64,000 nucleotides of DNA, taken from positions 62,001 to 126,000 of the forward strand of contig NZ_LZSE01000005.1 in the NCBI RefSeq assembly GCF_001665295.1, read 5' to 3'. This stretch comes from Mycobacterium sp. 1554424.7 (GTDB taxonomy: Bacteria; Actinomycetota; Actinomycetes; Mycobacteriales; Mycobacteriaceae). Below, piece by piece: positions 26,873 to 36,425 of this stretch. The translations under genes and the position numbers were made by a program. How positions within the stretch are numbered: position 1 is the first letter of the stretch; every line of letters begins with the position of its first letter. A model generated the notes under the pieces. It was not told the origin of the DNA and did not search any database. It saw only the letters and a list, made by a program, of their open reading frames with translations.

Positions 26873-28069
26873 CTAGGTGTTGGCGTTGCCGGCCTGCCAC
26901 ACCGGCCACGGGACGTTCCAGTCGCCCAGCCCCTCGGTGCCCGGCAGGGTCGAGCCCACCGTGTGGACCACCTCCACGATGTCGCCGCTCTTGCTGTGGT
27001 CGTAGAACCACTCCGCGTTGCTCGGGCTCACGTTGAGACACCCGTGACTGGTATTGGTGTGCCCCTGTGCCCCGACCGACCACGGCGCGGAATGCACGAA
27101 GACGCCGCTATACGAAATCTGCGTGGCCCACTCGACGTCGGTGCGATAGCCGTTGGGCGAGTTGACCGGCACCCCATAGGTCGAGGAGTCCATGATGATG
27201 TGCTTGTACCGGCCGCCGACAATGTAGACGCCGTTGGCCGTGGGGGTGCTGTCCTTGCCCATCGACGTCGGCATCGTCTTGACGACTTCGCCGTTGACCC
27301 GCACGGTCACCATCTTGGTGCTGTCGTCCGCGGTCGAGATGACCTCGTCGCCGATGGTGAAGTGCGTCTTGACGTTGTCCTCGCCGAACATCCCGTCACC
27401 CAGGTCGACCCCGTAGGTGTTGACCGCCACATCGATGGCCGTGCCCGACTTCCAGAAATGTTCTGGGCGCCAACGCACCTCGCGATTGTTCAGCCAGTAG
27501 AACGCGCCCTCGACGGGAGGGTTGGTGGTGATCACGATCGCCTTCTGCGCCGCGGCGCGATTGGCGATGTTCTCGTCGAAGCGGATCGCCACCGGCTCGC
27601 CGATGCCGACCACCTCGCCGTCGCCGGGGGCCACGTAGGGCATCGTCAGGTGGGCCGGCGAACTCGTCTGGAAGGTCATCTGCCGGGTCGCGGCCCCGCC
27701 GAGGCCGAGCGCCTTCACGCTCAGCGTGTAGCGCCGGTTGTAGCCCAGCTGGTCGCTCGTCGACCAGCGCAGCCCGTCGGGGCTCAGTTGACCGGTGACG
27801 GTCTTGCCGTTCTCGTTGACCATCGTGACCGACCCGATGACACCGTCGGCGACGCTCACCGTCACCGGCGCGTCCACGGTGACGCCGACGGCGCCGTCGG
27901 TCACCGAGGTGGTGAGCTTGGGGACCAGCAGGTCGGCGAACGGTGTGCCCTTGTCGAAGATGACCTTCGCCGGCGCGGCGGTGTGCGGGCCACTGCAGCC
28001 AACCGCGGCGACAGCAAACGCAACCATGGCACCAGCCAGCCATGATTGACGTCTGCGCAAAGGCGTCAT
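26873..28069 (-). CDS. L,D-transpeptidase lipoprotein (LdtC/LppS-like)
   Basis: A 398-residue lipoprotein. The signal peptide is [27 protein letters not shown] with lipobox VGCS. Two Ig-like domains follow (about residues 30-240), then the YkuD catalytic domain with the signature [19 protein letters not shown] (catalytic Cys) and an upstream His in [16 protein letters not shown]. These enzymes form 3-3 cross-links in mycobacterial peptidoglycan and are targets of carbapenems. The ATG at 28069 with AAAGG about 8 bases upstream is preferred over 28096. It corresponds to Rv2518c. Confidence 0.93.
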   Translation of the reverse strand: MTPLRRRQSWLAGAMVAFAVAAVGCSGPHTAAPAKVIFDKGTPFADLLVPKLTTSVTDGAVGVTVDAPVTVSVADGVIGSVTMVNENGKTVTGQLSPDGLRWSTSDQLGYNRRYTLSVKALGLGGAATRQMTFQTSSPAHLTMPYVAPGDGEVVGIGEPVAIRFDENIANRAAAQKAIVITTNPPVEGAFYWLNNREVRWRPEHFWKSGTAIDVAVNTYGVDLGDGMFGEDNVKTHFTIGDEVISTADDSTKMVTVRVNGEVVKTMPTSMGKDSTPTANGVYIVGGRYKHIIMDSSTYGVPVNSPNGYRTDVEWATQISYSGVFVHSAPWSVGAQGHTNTSHGCLNVSPSNAEWFYDHSKSGDIVEVVHTVGSTLPGTEGLGDWNVPWPVWQAGNANT

Positions 28070-28185
28070 CGGGCGACCTTTCAATTCGATCGGCATATTC
28101 GGTCACCGCTGACCAGAGTGGAAGCATTGTAATGGGTTTTTTGCCGCCCACAATGCGTCATCCGAACGGATTCGCTGTCCGGTAT

Positions 28186-29079
28186 CTACGCCGATTGGCC
28201 TACCGAGTCTTGGTGCCGCGCCTCGACCTCATCACGGGTCGCGGCGGCCTCGACGCGCGCGAGCTTGACGATCGCCGCCGTCGCCACCAGCCCGGCGGCC
28301 GCGAGGGCGACTAAACCGGCGCGACCGGTGTTCAGCGTCTCGCCGAGGACGACGACGCCCAGCACCGCCGCCACGACCGGCTGCGCCATCTGCAGGGTGG
28401 GCATCGACGCGGTCAAGGGCCCGGCCCGAAACGCCGCCTGGCTCCAAACCAGGCCCCCCGCCGCGGCAAGGACGCAGGCATACAGCTCGGGGGCTCGGAC
28501 CACCGCCCAGCCCCCATCACCGAGCCGGGCGACGACCTCCTTCGCCAGCACCCCAAAGACGCCCCACAGCGACCCCGACACGAAGGCGAACAGCGCGGCA
28601 GCCCGGGCACCACCCCAAACCCGGCCGGCCACGACACACGCAACCAACAGCGGCGCAAGCACGGCGGCAACGGCGGCCCAGATTCCCAGCGAGGCGCTGG
28701 AGCGACCGGCCTGCGGATTGCCGACGACCACGATCACGACCACCGCGGCGGTCAGCAAGCCACCCCAGATCCACTCGTGGCCCGTCATCCTGCGGTGCCA
28801 CGCCCTGGCATTGATCGGCAGCGCGAACAACAGCGCAAGCATGAGCAGCGCCTGCACCAGCAGCACCGAACCCTTGCCCAGGGCGGCCGCCTGCAACGCG
28901 ATGCTCGCGATCAGCAACAGCGCGCCCCACCACCACCGCCGGTTGCGCAGCAGGGTGGCGACCAACTCGACGTGCCCGATCGACCTGTCATCGATGCAGT
29001 GCGCCGCCCGTTGCTGCAGCACGTCGCCGAGGGCGATGCACAGCGCGGCGGTCAGTGCGAGGATGGCGGCGCTAACCAT
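28186..29079 (-). CDS. DMT-superfamily membrane protein (EamA/DUF-type permease)
   Basis: A 297-residue protein starting at 29079 (MVSAAILALTAALCIALGDVLQQRAAH). About ten hydrophobic helices are arranged in two five-helix halves, as in drug/metabolite transporters. Segments such as SGSLWGVFGVLAKEVVARLG and LQMAQPVVAAVLGVVVLGETLNTG are typical of the second EamA-like half. The longer open frame to 29205 has a hydrophilic, unlikely extension. Substrate unknown. It is divergent from the Eis-like gene. Confidence 0.82.
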   Translation of the reverse strand: MVSAAILALTAALCIALGDVLQQRAAHCIDDRSIGHVELVATLLRNRRWWWGALLLIASIALQAAALGKGSVLLVQALLMLALLFALPINARAWHRRMTGHEWIWGGLLTAAVVVIVVVGNPQAGRSSASLGIWAAVAAVLAPLLVACVVAGRVWGGARAAALFAFVSGSLWGVFGVLAKEVVARLGDGGWAVVRAPELYACVLAAAGGLVWSQAAFRAGPLTASMPTLQMAQPVVAAVLGVVVLGETLNTGRAGLVALAAAGLVATAAIVKLARVEAAATRDEVEARHQDSVGQSA

Positions 29080-29340
29080 GCCCAGTCGCGGCCGCCGTCG
29101 GCAACCTCCTGACCAGGGGCTGCCGTCGCGGGGCGGCGACGGCCCGCCGCGTGATTTCTTGCAACATTGGGTATCGCTATACCCATATGACCCCTGCTGA
29201 CCCACTCCAGCGGTGGGTCGCTGGCGTCAATTGACGTTTGACGGTCCGACACCCGGGTATCGGACGAGGGCGGGCCCCCGGTACCGGATTCGGCGTGCGG
29301 AGCGCCGATTCGGCTGGGCTGGAAGCGGATTGGACGAGCG

Positions 29341-30579
29341 ATGAACACCACCGACGACGGCATCATAATCAGGCATCCCACCGAAAACGACTGGCAGGCC
29401 GTCTATGAGAATCAGGCCCGCACTTTCGGGGATCCGGTGGACCCGCGCGCCGTGGAGGCGTGGAAACGCCGCGTCGAGCTCGAGGACATCCTGGTGGCCG
29501 AGGATGTCTCCGACCCCGAGCATCCGACCCTGGTGGGGACATCGATCATCTATCGCGCCCGGCTCACCGTGCCCGGCGGCGGCAGCCTGCGTGCCGCGTG
29601 GCTGACGATGATCGCGGTCGCATCGACGCACCAGGGAACGGGAATATGGGCGCAGCTCAGTGCGCAGGGGCTGGGAAAGCTGCTCGAGCGCGGTTACCCG
29701 ATCGTCTGCGGAGTTCCCACCCAGACCGCGATGTACGACGGTTTTGGTGCCGGCGTGGCGAGTTACAGCCACTCCTACTCCATCGACCGCCGCTTCGCGA
29801 AGCTGCGAGACGCGCCGGACGGAAACCGGGCGCGGGAGGTCAACGCCGCGGAGGCGAAAGATCTGCTGCCCGAGATCTACGAACGGTGGTGCGCCGCAAC
29901 CAATGGGGCGGTGGAGCGCGACAGCGCGTGGTGGGCCGACTTCTTGGAGGACCGGCCCACGCAGCGCGGCAACGGATCCGCGCTGAACTTCACCGTGCAT
30001 CCGGACGGCTTTTTGGCGTATCGCGTGGTCGGTGCGGGGAAGCACGCGTTTCGCCCGCCGTTCGGCTCCGTGCTCGTCGAGGACTTCTGCCCGATCACCG
30101 ACGAGGCCCACACGGAGCTGTTGCAGACGTTGTTGGCGTTGGAGATGTTCGACAACATCGAGATCGATGTGCCGGTCGACGATCCGCTTCGGCTCAAACT
30201 GCGCGACCAGCGCACGGCGCAGACCACCGGGATGAGCGACTTCCTGTGGTTGCGGATCAACGACGTGCCCGAGGTGCTTGGTGCCCGCGGGTACTCCGCC
30301 GACACTGACATCGTGCTGGAGGTCACAGACCCGCTCAGCCTCGCCGGAGGACGGTTCCTGCTGCAGACCCGGGACGGCGTGGGCAAATGCACCCCGCACG
30401 AGGGGCCGGCGGACGTCGAGATCGGCCTGGCCGACTTGTCGACCATCTACATGGGGGCGCATCGCGCCGCCGAGCTGGTGCGAGCCGATCGCGTCACCGA
30501 ACTGCGCCCGGGCGCCATCCGCGAACTGGATGCCGCATTTCACGCCGAGCGGGCGCCCTATTGCGGGACGCTTTTTTGA
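29341..30579 (+). CDS. GNAT-family N-acetyltransferase, Eis-like
   Basis: A 412-residue protein with the tripartite architecture of Eis. The N-terminal GNAT domain holds the acetyl-CoA loop (WLTMIAVASTHQGTGIWAQLSAQGLGKLLERGYPI). A second GNAT-like region and a C-terminal sterol-carrier-like domain (about 300-412) end in the conserved terminal Phe (YCGTLF). The last-residue carboxylate is the catalytic base in Eis. Tyr in VPTQTAMYDGFG marks the general-acid region. Eis enzymes acetylate aminoglycosides and protein lysines. Mycobacteria carry several paralogues, so I do not assign the symbol. Confidence 0.87.
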   Translation: MNTTDDGIIIRHPTENDWQAVYENQARTFGDPVDPRAVEAWKRRVELEDILVAEDVSDPEHPTLVGTSIIYRARLTVPGGGSLRAAWLTMIAVASTHQGTGIWAQLSAQGLGKLLERGYPIVCGVPTQTAMYDGFGAGVASYSHSYSIDRRFAKLRDAPDGNRAREVNAAEAKDLLPEIYERWCAATNGAVERDSAWWADFLEDRPTQRGNGSALNFTVHPDGFLAYRVVGAGKHAFRPPFGSVLVEDFCPITDEAHTELLQTLLALEMFDNIEIDVPVDDPLRLKLRDQRTAQTTGMSDFLWLRINDVPEVLGARGYSADTDIVLEVTDPLSLAGGRFLLQTRDGVGKCTPHEGPADVEIGLADLSTIYMGAHRAAELVRADRVTELRPGAIRELDAAFHAERAPYCGTLF

Positions 30580-30724
30580 CAGCCGTTGTCCTGCAAGACT
30601 TCCGATGCGAGCCGAGCAAGGGCGCCCGCGCCCGGCGCGCCTACAGGTACCCTGGACGACATCGGGATTTCGCTTCGCGGCAGGACGCCTGTTATTGTCG
30701 CGTACGCGGTCTCGGCCGTACACG

Positions 30725-30797
<73 letters not shown>

Positions 30798-30873
30798 CAC
30801 AGAGCGTTTTACGGGCGCACCTCAACGGCGCCCCCAATCTGCAAATCGGCTTGGCGGCGTCCTGTGCCGGGTA

Positions 30874-33813
30874 CTACGCCTGCGGAACCGGCGCGACCGC
30901 ATGCCGCGGCTGGTGCAGCAGCGCACGAACCAGCGGGCGCGGCCCGACGGACCGGAGCATCTGGCTGGCCGGGCGGACCCGTACCCGCTTCGGCCACCAG
31001 AACCAGCGGCCCATCACCGTCATGATCGACGGCGTGATGAGCGATCGCACGACGAAGGTGTCGAACATCAGGCCGAGCCCGATCGTCGTGCCGAACTGGC
31101 CGATCGCCCGCAGATCGCTGGTGATCATCGTGGCCATGGTGACCGCGAACACCAAGCCGGCGGCGGTCACCACCGGGCCGGTGAGACCCATGCCGCGGAT
31201 CAGTCCCGTTTTCAGGCCCGCGCCGATCTCCTCCTCGATTCGGGAGACCAGCATCAGGTTGTAGTCCGATCCCACCGCCAAGAGTACGATCAACGCGAAT
31301 TCGGTTGCGACCCAGTGCAGCTGGAAGTTCAGCAGGTGTTGCCAGATCAGTGTGGAGAAGCCGAAGGCGGCTCCCAGCGACATCACGATCGTGCCGACGA
31401 TCACGCCCGCAGCGACCAAAGCGCGGGTGACGATCACCATGATGATGAAGATCAGCACGATCGAGGCCACCCCGGCGATCATCAGGTCGTACTTGGCGCC
31501 GTTGGCGATGTCGTAAAACGTTGCGGCAGTGCCGCCGAGGTAGATGTCGGCGTTCTGCAGCGAGGTGAGTTTGATCGCCTCCTTGGCCGCTTGGCGCTCC
31601 TTGTCGACCGACGAGATGCCTTGCGTCGTCGCCGGATCTACGGCGTGCGTGATGATGAAGCGAGCGGCCTTGCCGTCCGGCGACACCATCAAGCGCAACC
31701 CCAGCTGGAAGTCCGGGTTCTCAAAGATCTCGGGCGGCAGGTAGAACAGGCTCTCCACCTGAGAGTTGTTGAACGACTTGCCCATCACGGCGCTCGTATC
31801 GGTCAGCTTGTCGAACTGATCGATCAGGCTGTCGAAAGAGCTGTAAATGGTCAGCGTCGTATCCCGGATCGCCTTCGAGACAGCGATGTTCTCGGGAATG
31901 ATCGCCAGCAATTCGCGCGTGGCAGTGGCCGTGTTGGAGAGATCGCCGGTGAGGGCGTGGAACTTTTCGGCCAGCTGATCGAATCCGTCCAGCGCGTCGA
32001 ACAGGCTTCGTAGCGACCAGCAGATCGGGATGTCGAAGCAGTGCTTCTCCCAATAGAAGTAGCTGCGAATCGGTCGCCAGAAGTCGTCGAAATCCGCTAT
32101 GTGGTCCCGGATTTCGTCGGTGATGGCCGCTGTCTCCGCGGTGGTTTTCGAGCTGTCCTCCGCGGCGTCCGCGAGCTTCTGGGTCACCGCGTACTGGCGC
32201 TCCAACAGAGCGATCTGAGTGTCGAGATAACCGGTGATCTTTTTGATGTCGGCGATCCGGTCCTTCAGGTAGCTCAGGTTGTCCCTAATCGGGGCGCTTT
32301 GCACACTGAGCTGGAACGGGACCGATCCGTCTTGAATCGGCGGGCCGAGTGGCCTGGTGATGCTCTGCACCCGTTCGATCCCCGGCACGTGAAAGATGGC
32401 TCCGGCGATCTTGTCGAGCACCAGCATGTCGGTTGGATTGCGCAGGTCGTGGTCCGATTCGATCATCAGCAGGTCAGGATTCAACCGGGCCTGGGTGAAG
32501 TGTTGATCTGCCGCGTCGTACGCGCGGATCGAGGAAGCACTCTTCGGCAGGTAGTACAGGTCGTTGTAGCGGGGGTTGAAGCCCGCCAAGCCGATGGCGC
32601 CGACGATCGCCAGGATGACGGAAGTGGCGAGAATGGGTGCCGGCCAACGCACGATGGCCGTCGCCAGCCGGCGCCAGCGGGTGTAGTTGAACTTTCGCTT
32701 CGGGTCGAAAAGACCGAAGCGGCTTGCGACCACGATCAGCGCCGGCGTCAGGGTCACCCCCGCGGCGACCACCACCAGCAGACCGAGAGCGCAGGGAAAC
32801 GCCAGCGAACTGAAGTAGGGCAGCCGGGTGAATTTCAGACAGGCCAGCGCCCCGACAATCGTCAGACCCGAGCCCAACACCACCTTGCTGACACCGGCGA
32901 AGGTGTCGTAGTAGGCGGCTTCGCGGTCCAGGCCCCGTTCCCGGGCCTCCTGATAACGGCCCACCATGAAGATCGCGTAGTCGGTGCCGGCCGCGATGGC
33001 CAGCGCTGTCAACAGGTTGACGGCGAAGGTCGACAACCCCATGATGCCGGTGTTGCCCAGCAGCGACACCACGCCGCGCCCGGTGGCCAGGCCGACGAAC
33101 AGGATCACCATCGTCAGCAGCACGGTGCCGATGGACCGATAGACGAACGCCAGCATGATCGCGATGATGATGACGGTGATGATCGTCATCTTGAACAGGC
33201 TGGCGTTGCCCACGACGATCGTGTCGTCGGTCAGGGCACCCTGGCCCGCGACGTAGGCCTTCACCCCCGCCGGCGGCTTCGAGTCCTCGACGATCTTGCG
33301 AACCGAGTCAACCGACTTGTCGCCGACGGCGCCGCCCTGGTCACCGCGCAGGTTGACCTGGACGTAGGCGGCCTTGTGGTCGTAGCTCTCGACCCCCGAC
33401 GCCGTGAATCGCTGCCCCCAGAAATTCAGCGCATGCTCGACGTGCTCGGTGTCCTGCTGCAGCTTCTTGACCAGGTCGTCGTAATACCGGTGAGCGTCCT
33501 CGCCGAGCGGCTTGTCACCGACCAGGGTCACCAAGACGAGGTTGTCGGAGTCGTACTCCTTGAACTTCTCCCCGATGTGCTTCATCCCGGTCACCGACGG
33601 CGCATCCGATGGCGAGAGCGGCACCGAGACGTCCTCGGCAACCTTCTCCAACTGGGGGACAAAGACGTTGACGCCGACCGCGATCAGCAGCCAGCACACG
33701 ACGATCGGCAGCGCCAGGATCCGGATGGTGCGGGCCAGCCGCGGCTTGTGCTCGACTTCGGTGCGCTGCGCGACCGGGATCTCGTCCGTGTCGGCGGTGG
33801 TGGTGTCGGTCAC
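30874..33813 (-). CDS. MmpL-family RND transporter (MmpL4/MmpL5 group)
   Basis: A 979-residue transporter from GTG 33813 (MTDTTTADTDEIPVAQ), which overlaps the mmpS stop by four bases (GTGA). There are twelve membrane helices in two bundles. The proton-relay motifs AIAAGTDYAIFMVGRYQEAR (TM4) and LLAVGSDYNLMLVSRIEEE (TM10) carry the paired Asp-Tyr. Between the halves is the long coiled-coil hairpin (about 480-680), with CFDIPICWSLRSLFDALDGFDQL typical of MmpL4/5. These export lipids or siderophores (mycobactin in MmpL4/5). Here it is inserted between tRNA-Lys and the zinc-finger gene, a position M. tuberculosis does not use as far as I recall. Cargo unknown. Confidence 0.93.
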   Translation of the reverse strand: MTDTTTADTDEIPVAQRTEVEHKPRLARTIRILALPIVVCWLLIAVGVNVFVPQLEKVAEDVSVPLSPSDAPSVTGMKHIGEKFKEYDSDNLVLVTLVGDKPLGEDAHRYYDDLVKKLQQDTEHVEHALNFWGQRFTASGVESYDHKAAYVQVNLRGDQGGAVGDKSVDSVRKIVEDSKPPAGVKAYVAGQGALTDDTIVVGNASLFKMTIITVIIIAIMLAFVYRSIGTVLLTMVILFVGLATGRGVVSLLGNTGIMGLSTFAVNLLTALAIAAGTDYAIFMVGRYQEARERGLDREAAYYDTFAGVSKVVLGSGLTIVGALACLKFTRLPYFSSLAFPCALGLLVVVAAGVTLTPALIVVASRFGLFDPKRKFNYTRWRRLATAIVRWPAPILATSVILAIVGAIGLAGFNPRYNDLYYLPKSASSIRAYDAADQHFTQARLNPDLLMIESDHDLRNPTDMLVLDKIAGAIFHVPGIERVQSITRPLGPPIQDGSVPFQLSVQSAPIRDNLSYLKDRIADIKKITGYLDTQIALLERQYAVTQKLADAAEDSSKTTAETAAITDEIRDHIADFDDFWRPIRSYFYWEKHCFDIPICWSLRSLFDALDGFDQLAEKFHALTGDLSNTATATRELLAIIPENIAVSKAIRDTTLTIYSSFDSLIDQFDKLTDTSAVMGKSFNNSQVESLFYLPPEIFENPDFQLGLRLMVSPDGKAARFIITHAVDPATTQGISSVDKERQAAKEAIKLTSLQNADIYLGGTAATFYDIANGAKYDLMIAGVASIVLIFIIMVIVTRALVAAGVIVGTIVMSLGAAFGFSTLIWQHLLNFQLHWVATEFALIVLLAVGSDYNLMLVSRIEEEIGAGLKTGLIRGMGLTGPVVTAAGLVFAVTMATMITSDLRAIGQFGTTIGLGLMFDTFVVRSLITPSIMTVMGRWFWWPKRVRVRPASQMLRSVGPRPLVRALLHQPRHAVAPVPQA

Positions 33814-34235
33814 GCGGATTTGTCCAAGCAGGAGACCTGCGCATCGCGCGTGTCGACCTGTCGTTGGTCGACCAATTTGCCGTCGACGGTGATCCGGCAC
33901 CCGATAGAGGGGCTGTCACCTTGGGCGACAACGTAGGCGAAGATGCCGGGCATCTCGGCGACGATCGTCTGCGACCACGGCAACGTGGTGAAGTTGGCCT
34001 TCTGCGGTTGCGCCTCCGCGTCCATCCAGTTGACAACGCCGGTCGTCCCGGGCGGTCCGAAGATTTCGTAGATGGCCGTCTTGGCCGCGTACGGCGGGGT
34101 CGCATCCCGCGGATCGGGCTTGGGGATCCCGGGCCCCGGAAAGACGCCGTTGAGCCGGCCCACCGCAACGCCGCCGACGATCAGCGCCACCACAACCACC
34201 AGCGGCACCCACGCCCGCTTGAGAAGCCTCAACAC
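33810..34235 (-). CDS. MmpS-family accessory membrane protein
   Basis: About 141 residues with one N-terminal membrane helix (AWVPLVVVVALIVGGVAVGRL). The periplasmic MmpS domain follows: YEIFGPPGTTGVVNWMDAEAQPQ, TLPWSQTIVAEMPGIFAYVVAQGDSPSIGCRITVDGKLVDQRQ, and a terminal Cys pair for a disulfide (GCRI and VSCLDKSA). It supports the MmpL partner. GTG 34235 (MLRLLKRAW) gives the usual family start. The frame is open to 34274, and an earlier start is possible. Confidence 0.9.
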   Translation of the reverse strand: MLRLLKRAWVPLVVVVALIVGGVAVGRLNGVFPGPGIPKPDPRDATPPYAAKTAIYEIFGPPGTTGVVNWMDAEAQPQKANFTTLPWSQTIVAEMPGIFAYVVAQGDSPSIGCRITVDGKLVDQRQVDTRDAQVSCLDKSA

Positions 34236-34645
34236 CGTCCCCCTACTAGGAGTTTGCGGCGACCGTAGGTGCAAACCACCTCGTGTCGCCGCGGGTCGTC
34301 GCTAGCCAACGCGTTGACTGCCGAGTTAATTCCTGCGGTGCGCGGTCACCTCGGCCCCGCGCCGGACGCCCCAGGTTGCTGGGCGACCACCTGACGCCAA
34401 GGGTGGGTTGCTCGCGCGCGCGACAGCACGAAGCGACGCTCGACAGCGGATAGGCATGGAAGCGTCTTCGCCACAAGGAGTTTCGCACAGAGGCGCTGAG
34501 TCACTGTGTGTTGGCCTCATGCCCGTCGGTCTCATCGAGATTGCCGCGTTGTCCCGGCGCCGTGCGCCGATAGTGAGGATGGAAGACGTCTGAATTTGTT
34601 AAGAAAATGCAAACGTTTTTTACACGACGCCGATTGTTGTCACGG
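34236..34645. other. Divergent intergenic region without a supported gene
   Basis: About 410 bases between mmpS (minus) and the small zinc-finger gene (plus). The frames inside (for example 34246-34488 minus) are Arg/Ser-rich with no coding signature. The right end (34590-34645) is unusually AT-rich and leads into the CRP palindrome. Promoters for both flanking genes should lie here. Confidence 0.5.
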
Positions 34646-34661
34646 TGTGAAAACCATCACA
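34646..34661 (+). promoter_or_regulatory. Perfect CRP-type operator upstream of the zinc-finger gene
   Basis: TGTGAAAACCATCACA exactly matches TGTGA-N6-TCACA, the consensus of mycobacterial and E. coli CRP. A TACGCT at 34681-34686 could be the -10 element. A start at about 34694 would place the CRP centre near -41, the class II activator position. Confidence 0.72.
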
Positions 34662-34693
34662 GATTAAGGGCGATGGCGCGTACGCTGACCGAC

Positions 34694-34912
34694 ATGGCTA
34701 CCAAGACCAAGGTCAAGACCTGCGTACATTGCGGCCATACGTTCGATCCCAACGACCGTCCGCGTGACCTGTCCGATCCGGACTGGCTTCCGGCCGCGTC
34801 AGTTTATTGTTCGCATGAATGCAGTGACCGGTTCCATTGCGATATGGCACATTGTTGCTCGACCCGCGCGAAAGAGAAGGATCGTCGCGAAGCCGCCAAG
34901 GCCGCAAGATAA
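34694..34912 (+). CDS. Small Cys-rich zinc-finger protein
   Basis: A 72-residue basic protein. A CVHCGHTF knuckle pairs with a downstream C-x3-C/H cluster (VYCSHECSDRFHCDMAHCC), so it probably binds one or two zinc ions. The tail is highly charged (RAKEKDRREAAKAAR), consistent with nucleic-acid contact. ATG 34694 is chosen because the putative -10 element would make a leaderless message. An in-frame ATG at 34673 with AAGGG close by is the alternative. Function unknown; cAMP-responsive expression is predicted from the operator. Confidence 0.62.
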   Translation: MATKTKVKTCVHCGHTFDPNDRPRDLSDPDWLPAASVYCSHECSDRFHCDMAHCCSTRAKEKDRREAAKAAR

Positions 34913-35003
34913 TCGCGTTATCCACCAGATCAACGGACTCGTTTCGCGCACTCGCACCAATCTCACTTGCCCTGGGTCGCCACGGCTGACAGGGCCCTCG
35001 AGG

Positions 35004-35231
35004 TCAGCGGTCCCTGACCCTGCGCACCACCACGATCACCACGACCGAAGAGATCCCCACCAGCGAGGCGATCACCACGGGCTTTTTGACGAATTCGACC
35101 GCGCGGGCCTTGAGGTCGTCGGCGAGACGGCGAGGGTTGGCGCGCTCGGCGAGTGAGTCGACGGTGGCCGCCAACTGATCGCGGGCGACGTCGATGTCCC
35201 GCTTGATGGCCTCGGGGTCCCGGTCCGCCAC
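35004..35231 (-). CDS. DUF3618-family small membrane protein (Rv2520c-like)
   Basis: A 75-residue protein from GTG 35231, which has GGAGG 8 bases upstream; this fixes the start over TTG 35246. It shows the DUF3618 pattern: DPEAIKRDIDVARDQLAATVDSLAERANPRRLADDLKARAVEFVKKP, an amphipathic helical region, followed by one membrane helix (VVIASLVGISSVVVIVVV) and a basic end. It resembles phage-shock or ElaB/YqjD-like membrane anchors in layout. Function unknown. It is divergent from bcp. Confidence 0.85.
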   Translation of the reverse strand: MADRDPEAIKRDIDVARDQLAATVDSLAERANPRRLADDLKARAVEFVKKPVVIASLVGISSVVVIVVVRRVRDR

Positions 35232-35325
35232 GTGTCTGTCCTCCAAGTCCGCCTATGCACCTGAGGCACTACCCTAGATCAGCCGGCGATAACCCCAACG
35301 CGGCGGTGAACAGAAAGGACTCACC

Positions 35326-35799
35326 TTGACCGAGACCACGCGGCTTGCCCCGGGCGACAAGGCGCCCGCCTTCAGCCTGCCCGACGCCGACGGCAACAAG
35401 GTGTCGCTTGCCGACTACAAGGGACGCCGCGTCGTCGTGTACTTCTACCCGGCCGCCTCTACGCCAGGGTGCACCAAGCAGGCCTGCGACTTTCGCGACA
35501 ACCTGCGCGACCTCAACGATGCCGGCCTCGACGTGGTGGGCATCTCCCCCGACAAGCCGGAAAAGCTCGCCAAATTCCGGGACGCCGAGAAGCTGACGTT
35601 CCCGCTGCTGTCCGACCCCGACCGCAAGGTGCTGGCGGCGTGGGGCGCGTACGGGGAGAAGCAGATGTACGGCAAGACAGTCACGGGGGTGATTCGGTCG
35701 ACCTTCGTGGTGGACGAGAAGGGCAAGATCGCCGTCGCGCAGTACAACGTGAAGGCCACCGGCCACGTCGCGAAACTTCGCCGCGACTTGTCGATCTAG
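35326..35799 (+). CDS. bcp: Thiol peroxidase Bcp (peroxiredoxin Q family)
   Basis: A 157-residue peroxiredoxin reducing hydroperoxides with thioredoxin-type donors. The peroxidatic Cys lies in YPAASTPGCTKQACDFRDN, and the second Cys five residues later (QAC) is the resolving Cys of the alpha2-type Bcp. The Arg in VIRSTFVVDEKG completes the active site. The start is TTG 35326 with AAAGGA upstream. The length equals that of Rv2521. A short hairpin sits at its stop. Confidence 0.95.
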   Translation: MTETTRLAPGDKAPAFSLPDADGNKVSLADYKGRRVVVYFYPAASTPGCTKQACDFRDNLRDLNDAGLDVVGISPDKPEKLAKFRDAEKLTFPLLSDPDRKVLAAWGAYGEKQMYGKTVTGVIRSTFVVDEKGKIAVAQYNVKATGHVAKLRRDLSI

Positions 35800-35818
35800 C
35801 GAGATACAAGAATCTCGC
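35799..35818 (+). terminator. Hairpin at the bcp stop, possible terminator
   Basis: GCGAGAT and ATCTCGC form a perfect 7-bp stem around a 6-base loop, starting at the last base of the bcp stop codon. There is no U-tract, a form often proposed for mycobacterial terminators. Confidence 0.45.
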
Positions 35819-35845
35819 AAGTGGCGTGCAGCAAAATTACGGCCC

Positions 35846-36421
35846 ATGAACCACGAGCACTCGGAGGACCCCGAGAAGTACATTCGCGACCTAGAGCGCG
35901 GCGTCAGCGAGCCACCGAAGCCCGCGTCGCAGCCCTCCGGCGCGGACTCGGGCTCTCCCTTCGCAACGCCGGACAGCGGACAGTTTCTGCGCCGGGTGCC
36001 TAAACCAATATTCGACGAGACCGCGCGCCACCGGTTACGCCAGCTAGCGACCAACCCACGACGCAGAGCGCTGTTGATTTGCGCCATCGCGGCCGTGATC
36101 GCGATCGGAGCGTTCTTGGCGACTCACTACAACAAGGACACCGTGCACGGACACCTCATCATGATCAACGCCGGCACGACAGGCACGATCGACTGCAACA
36201 ACGGGAACCTCGAGCTGGACGGGGGCAACAACACATACACCGTCACCGGCCACTGCCTGCGGCTCGACATCCGGGGTAGCGCAAACAGAATCACCGTCGA
36301 CAGCGCGGACACCATCGGCATCATCGGCGACGACAACGCGGTGATCTACCACTCTGGCGCACCGACAATCAACAAGACGGGAAGCAACAACATCGTCTCG
36401 GAGCGGCTGAGCAACCGTTGA
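35846..36421 (+). CDS. DUF3060-like membrane-anchored protein
   Basis: A 191-residue protein. The N-terminal 70 residues are charged and probably cytosolic (EHSEDPEKYIRDLERGV). One membrane helix follows (ALLICAIAAVIAIGAFLA). The outer domain is a short beta-solenoid-like repeat region (GTIDCNNGNLELDGGNNTYTVTGHCLRLDIRGSANRITVDSADTIGIIGDDNAVIYHSG), as in DUF3060 proteins, with two Cys that may pair. Function unknown. It is convergent with the M20 peptidase gene (four bases apart). Confidence 0.75.
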   Translation: MNHEHSEDPEKYIRDLERGVSEPPKPASQPSGADSGSPFATPDSGQFLRRVPKPIFDETARHRLRQLATNPRRRALLICAIAAVIAIGAFLATHYNKDTVHGHLIMINAGTTGTIDCNNGNLELDGGNNTYTVTGHCLRLDIRGSANRITVDSADTIGIIGDDNAVIYHSGAPTINKTGSNNIVSERLSNR

Positions 36422-36425
36422 AAAC

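Noticed and set aside
30813-30833. GGGCGC/GCGCCC hairpin between tRNA-Lys and mmpL as a terminator
   Set aside because: The stem is only 6 bp and neither side has a T-tract; support is too weak to list.
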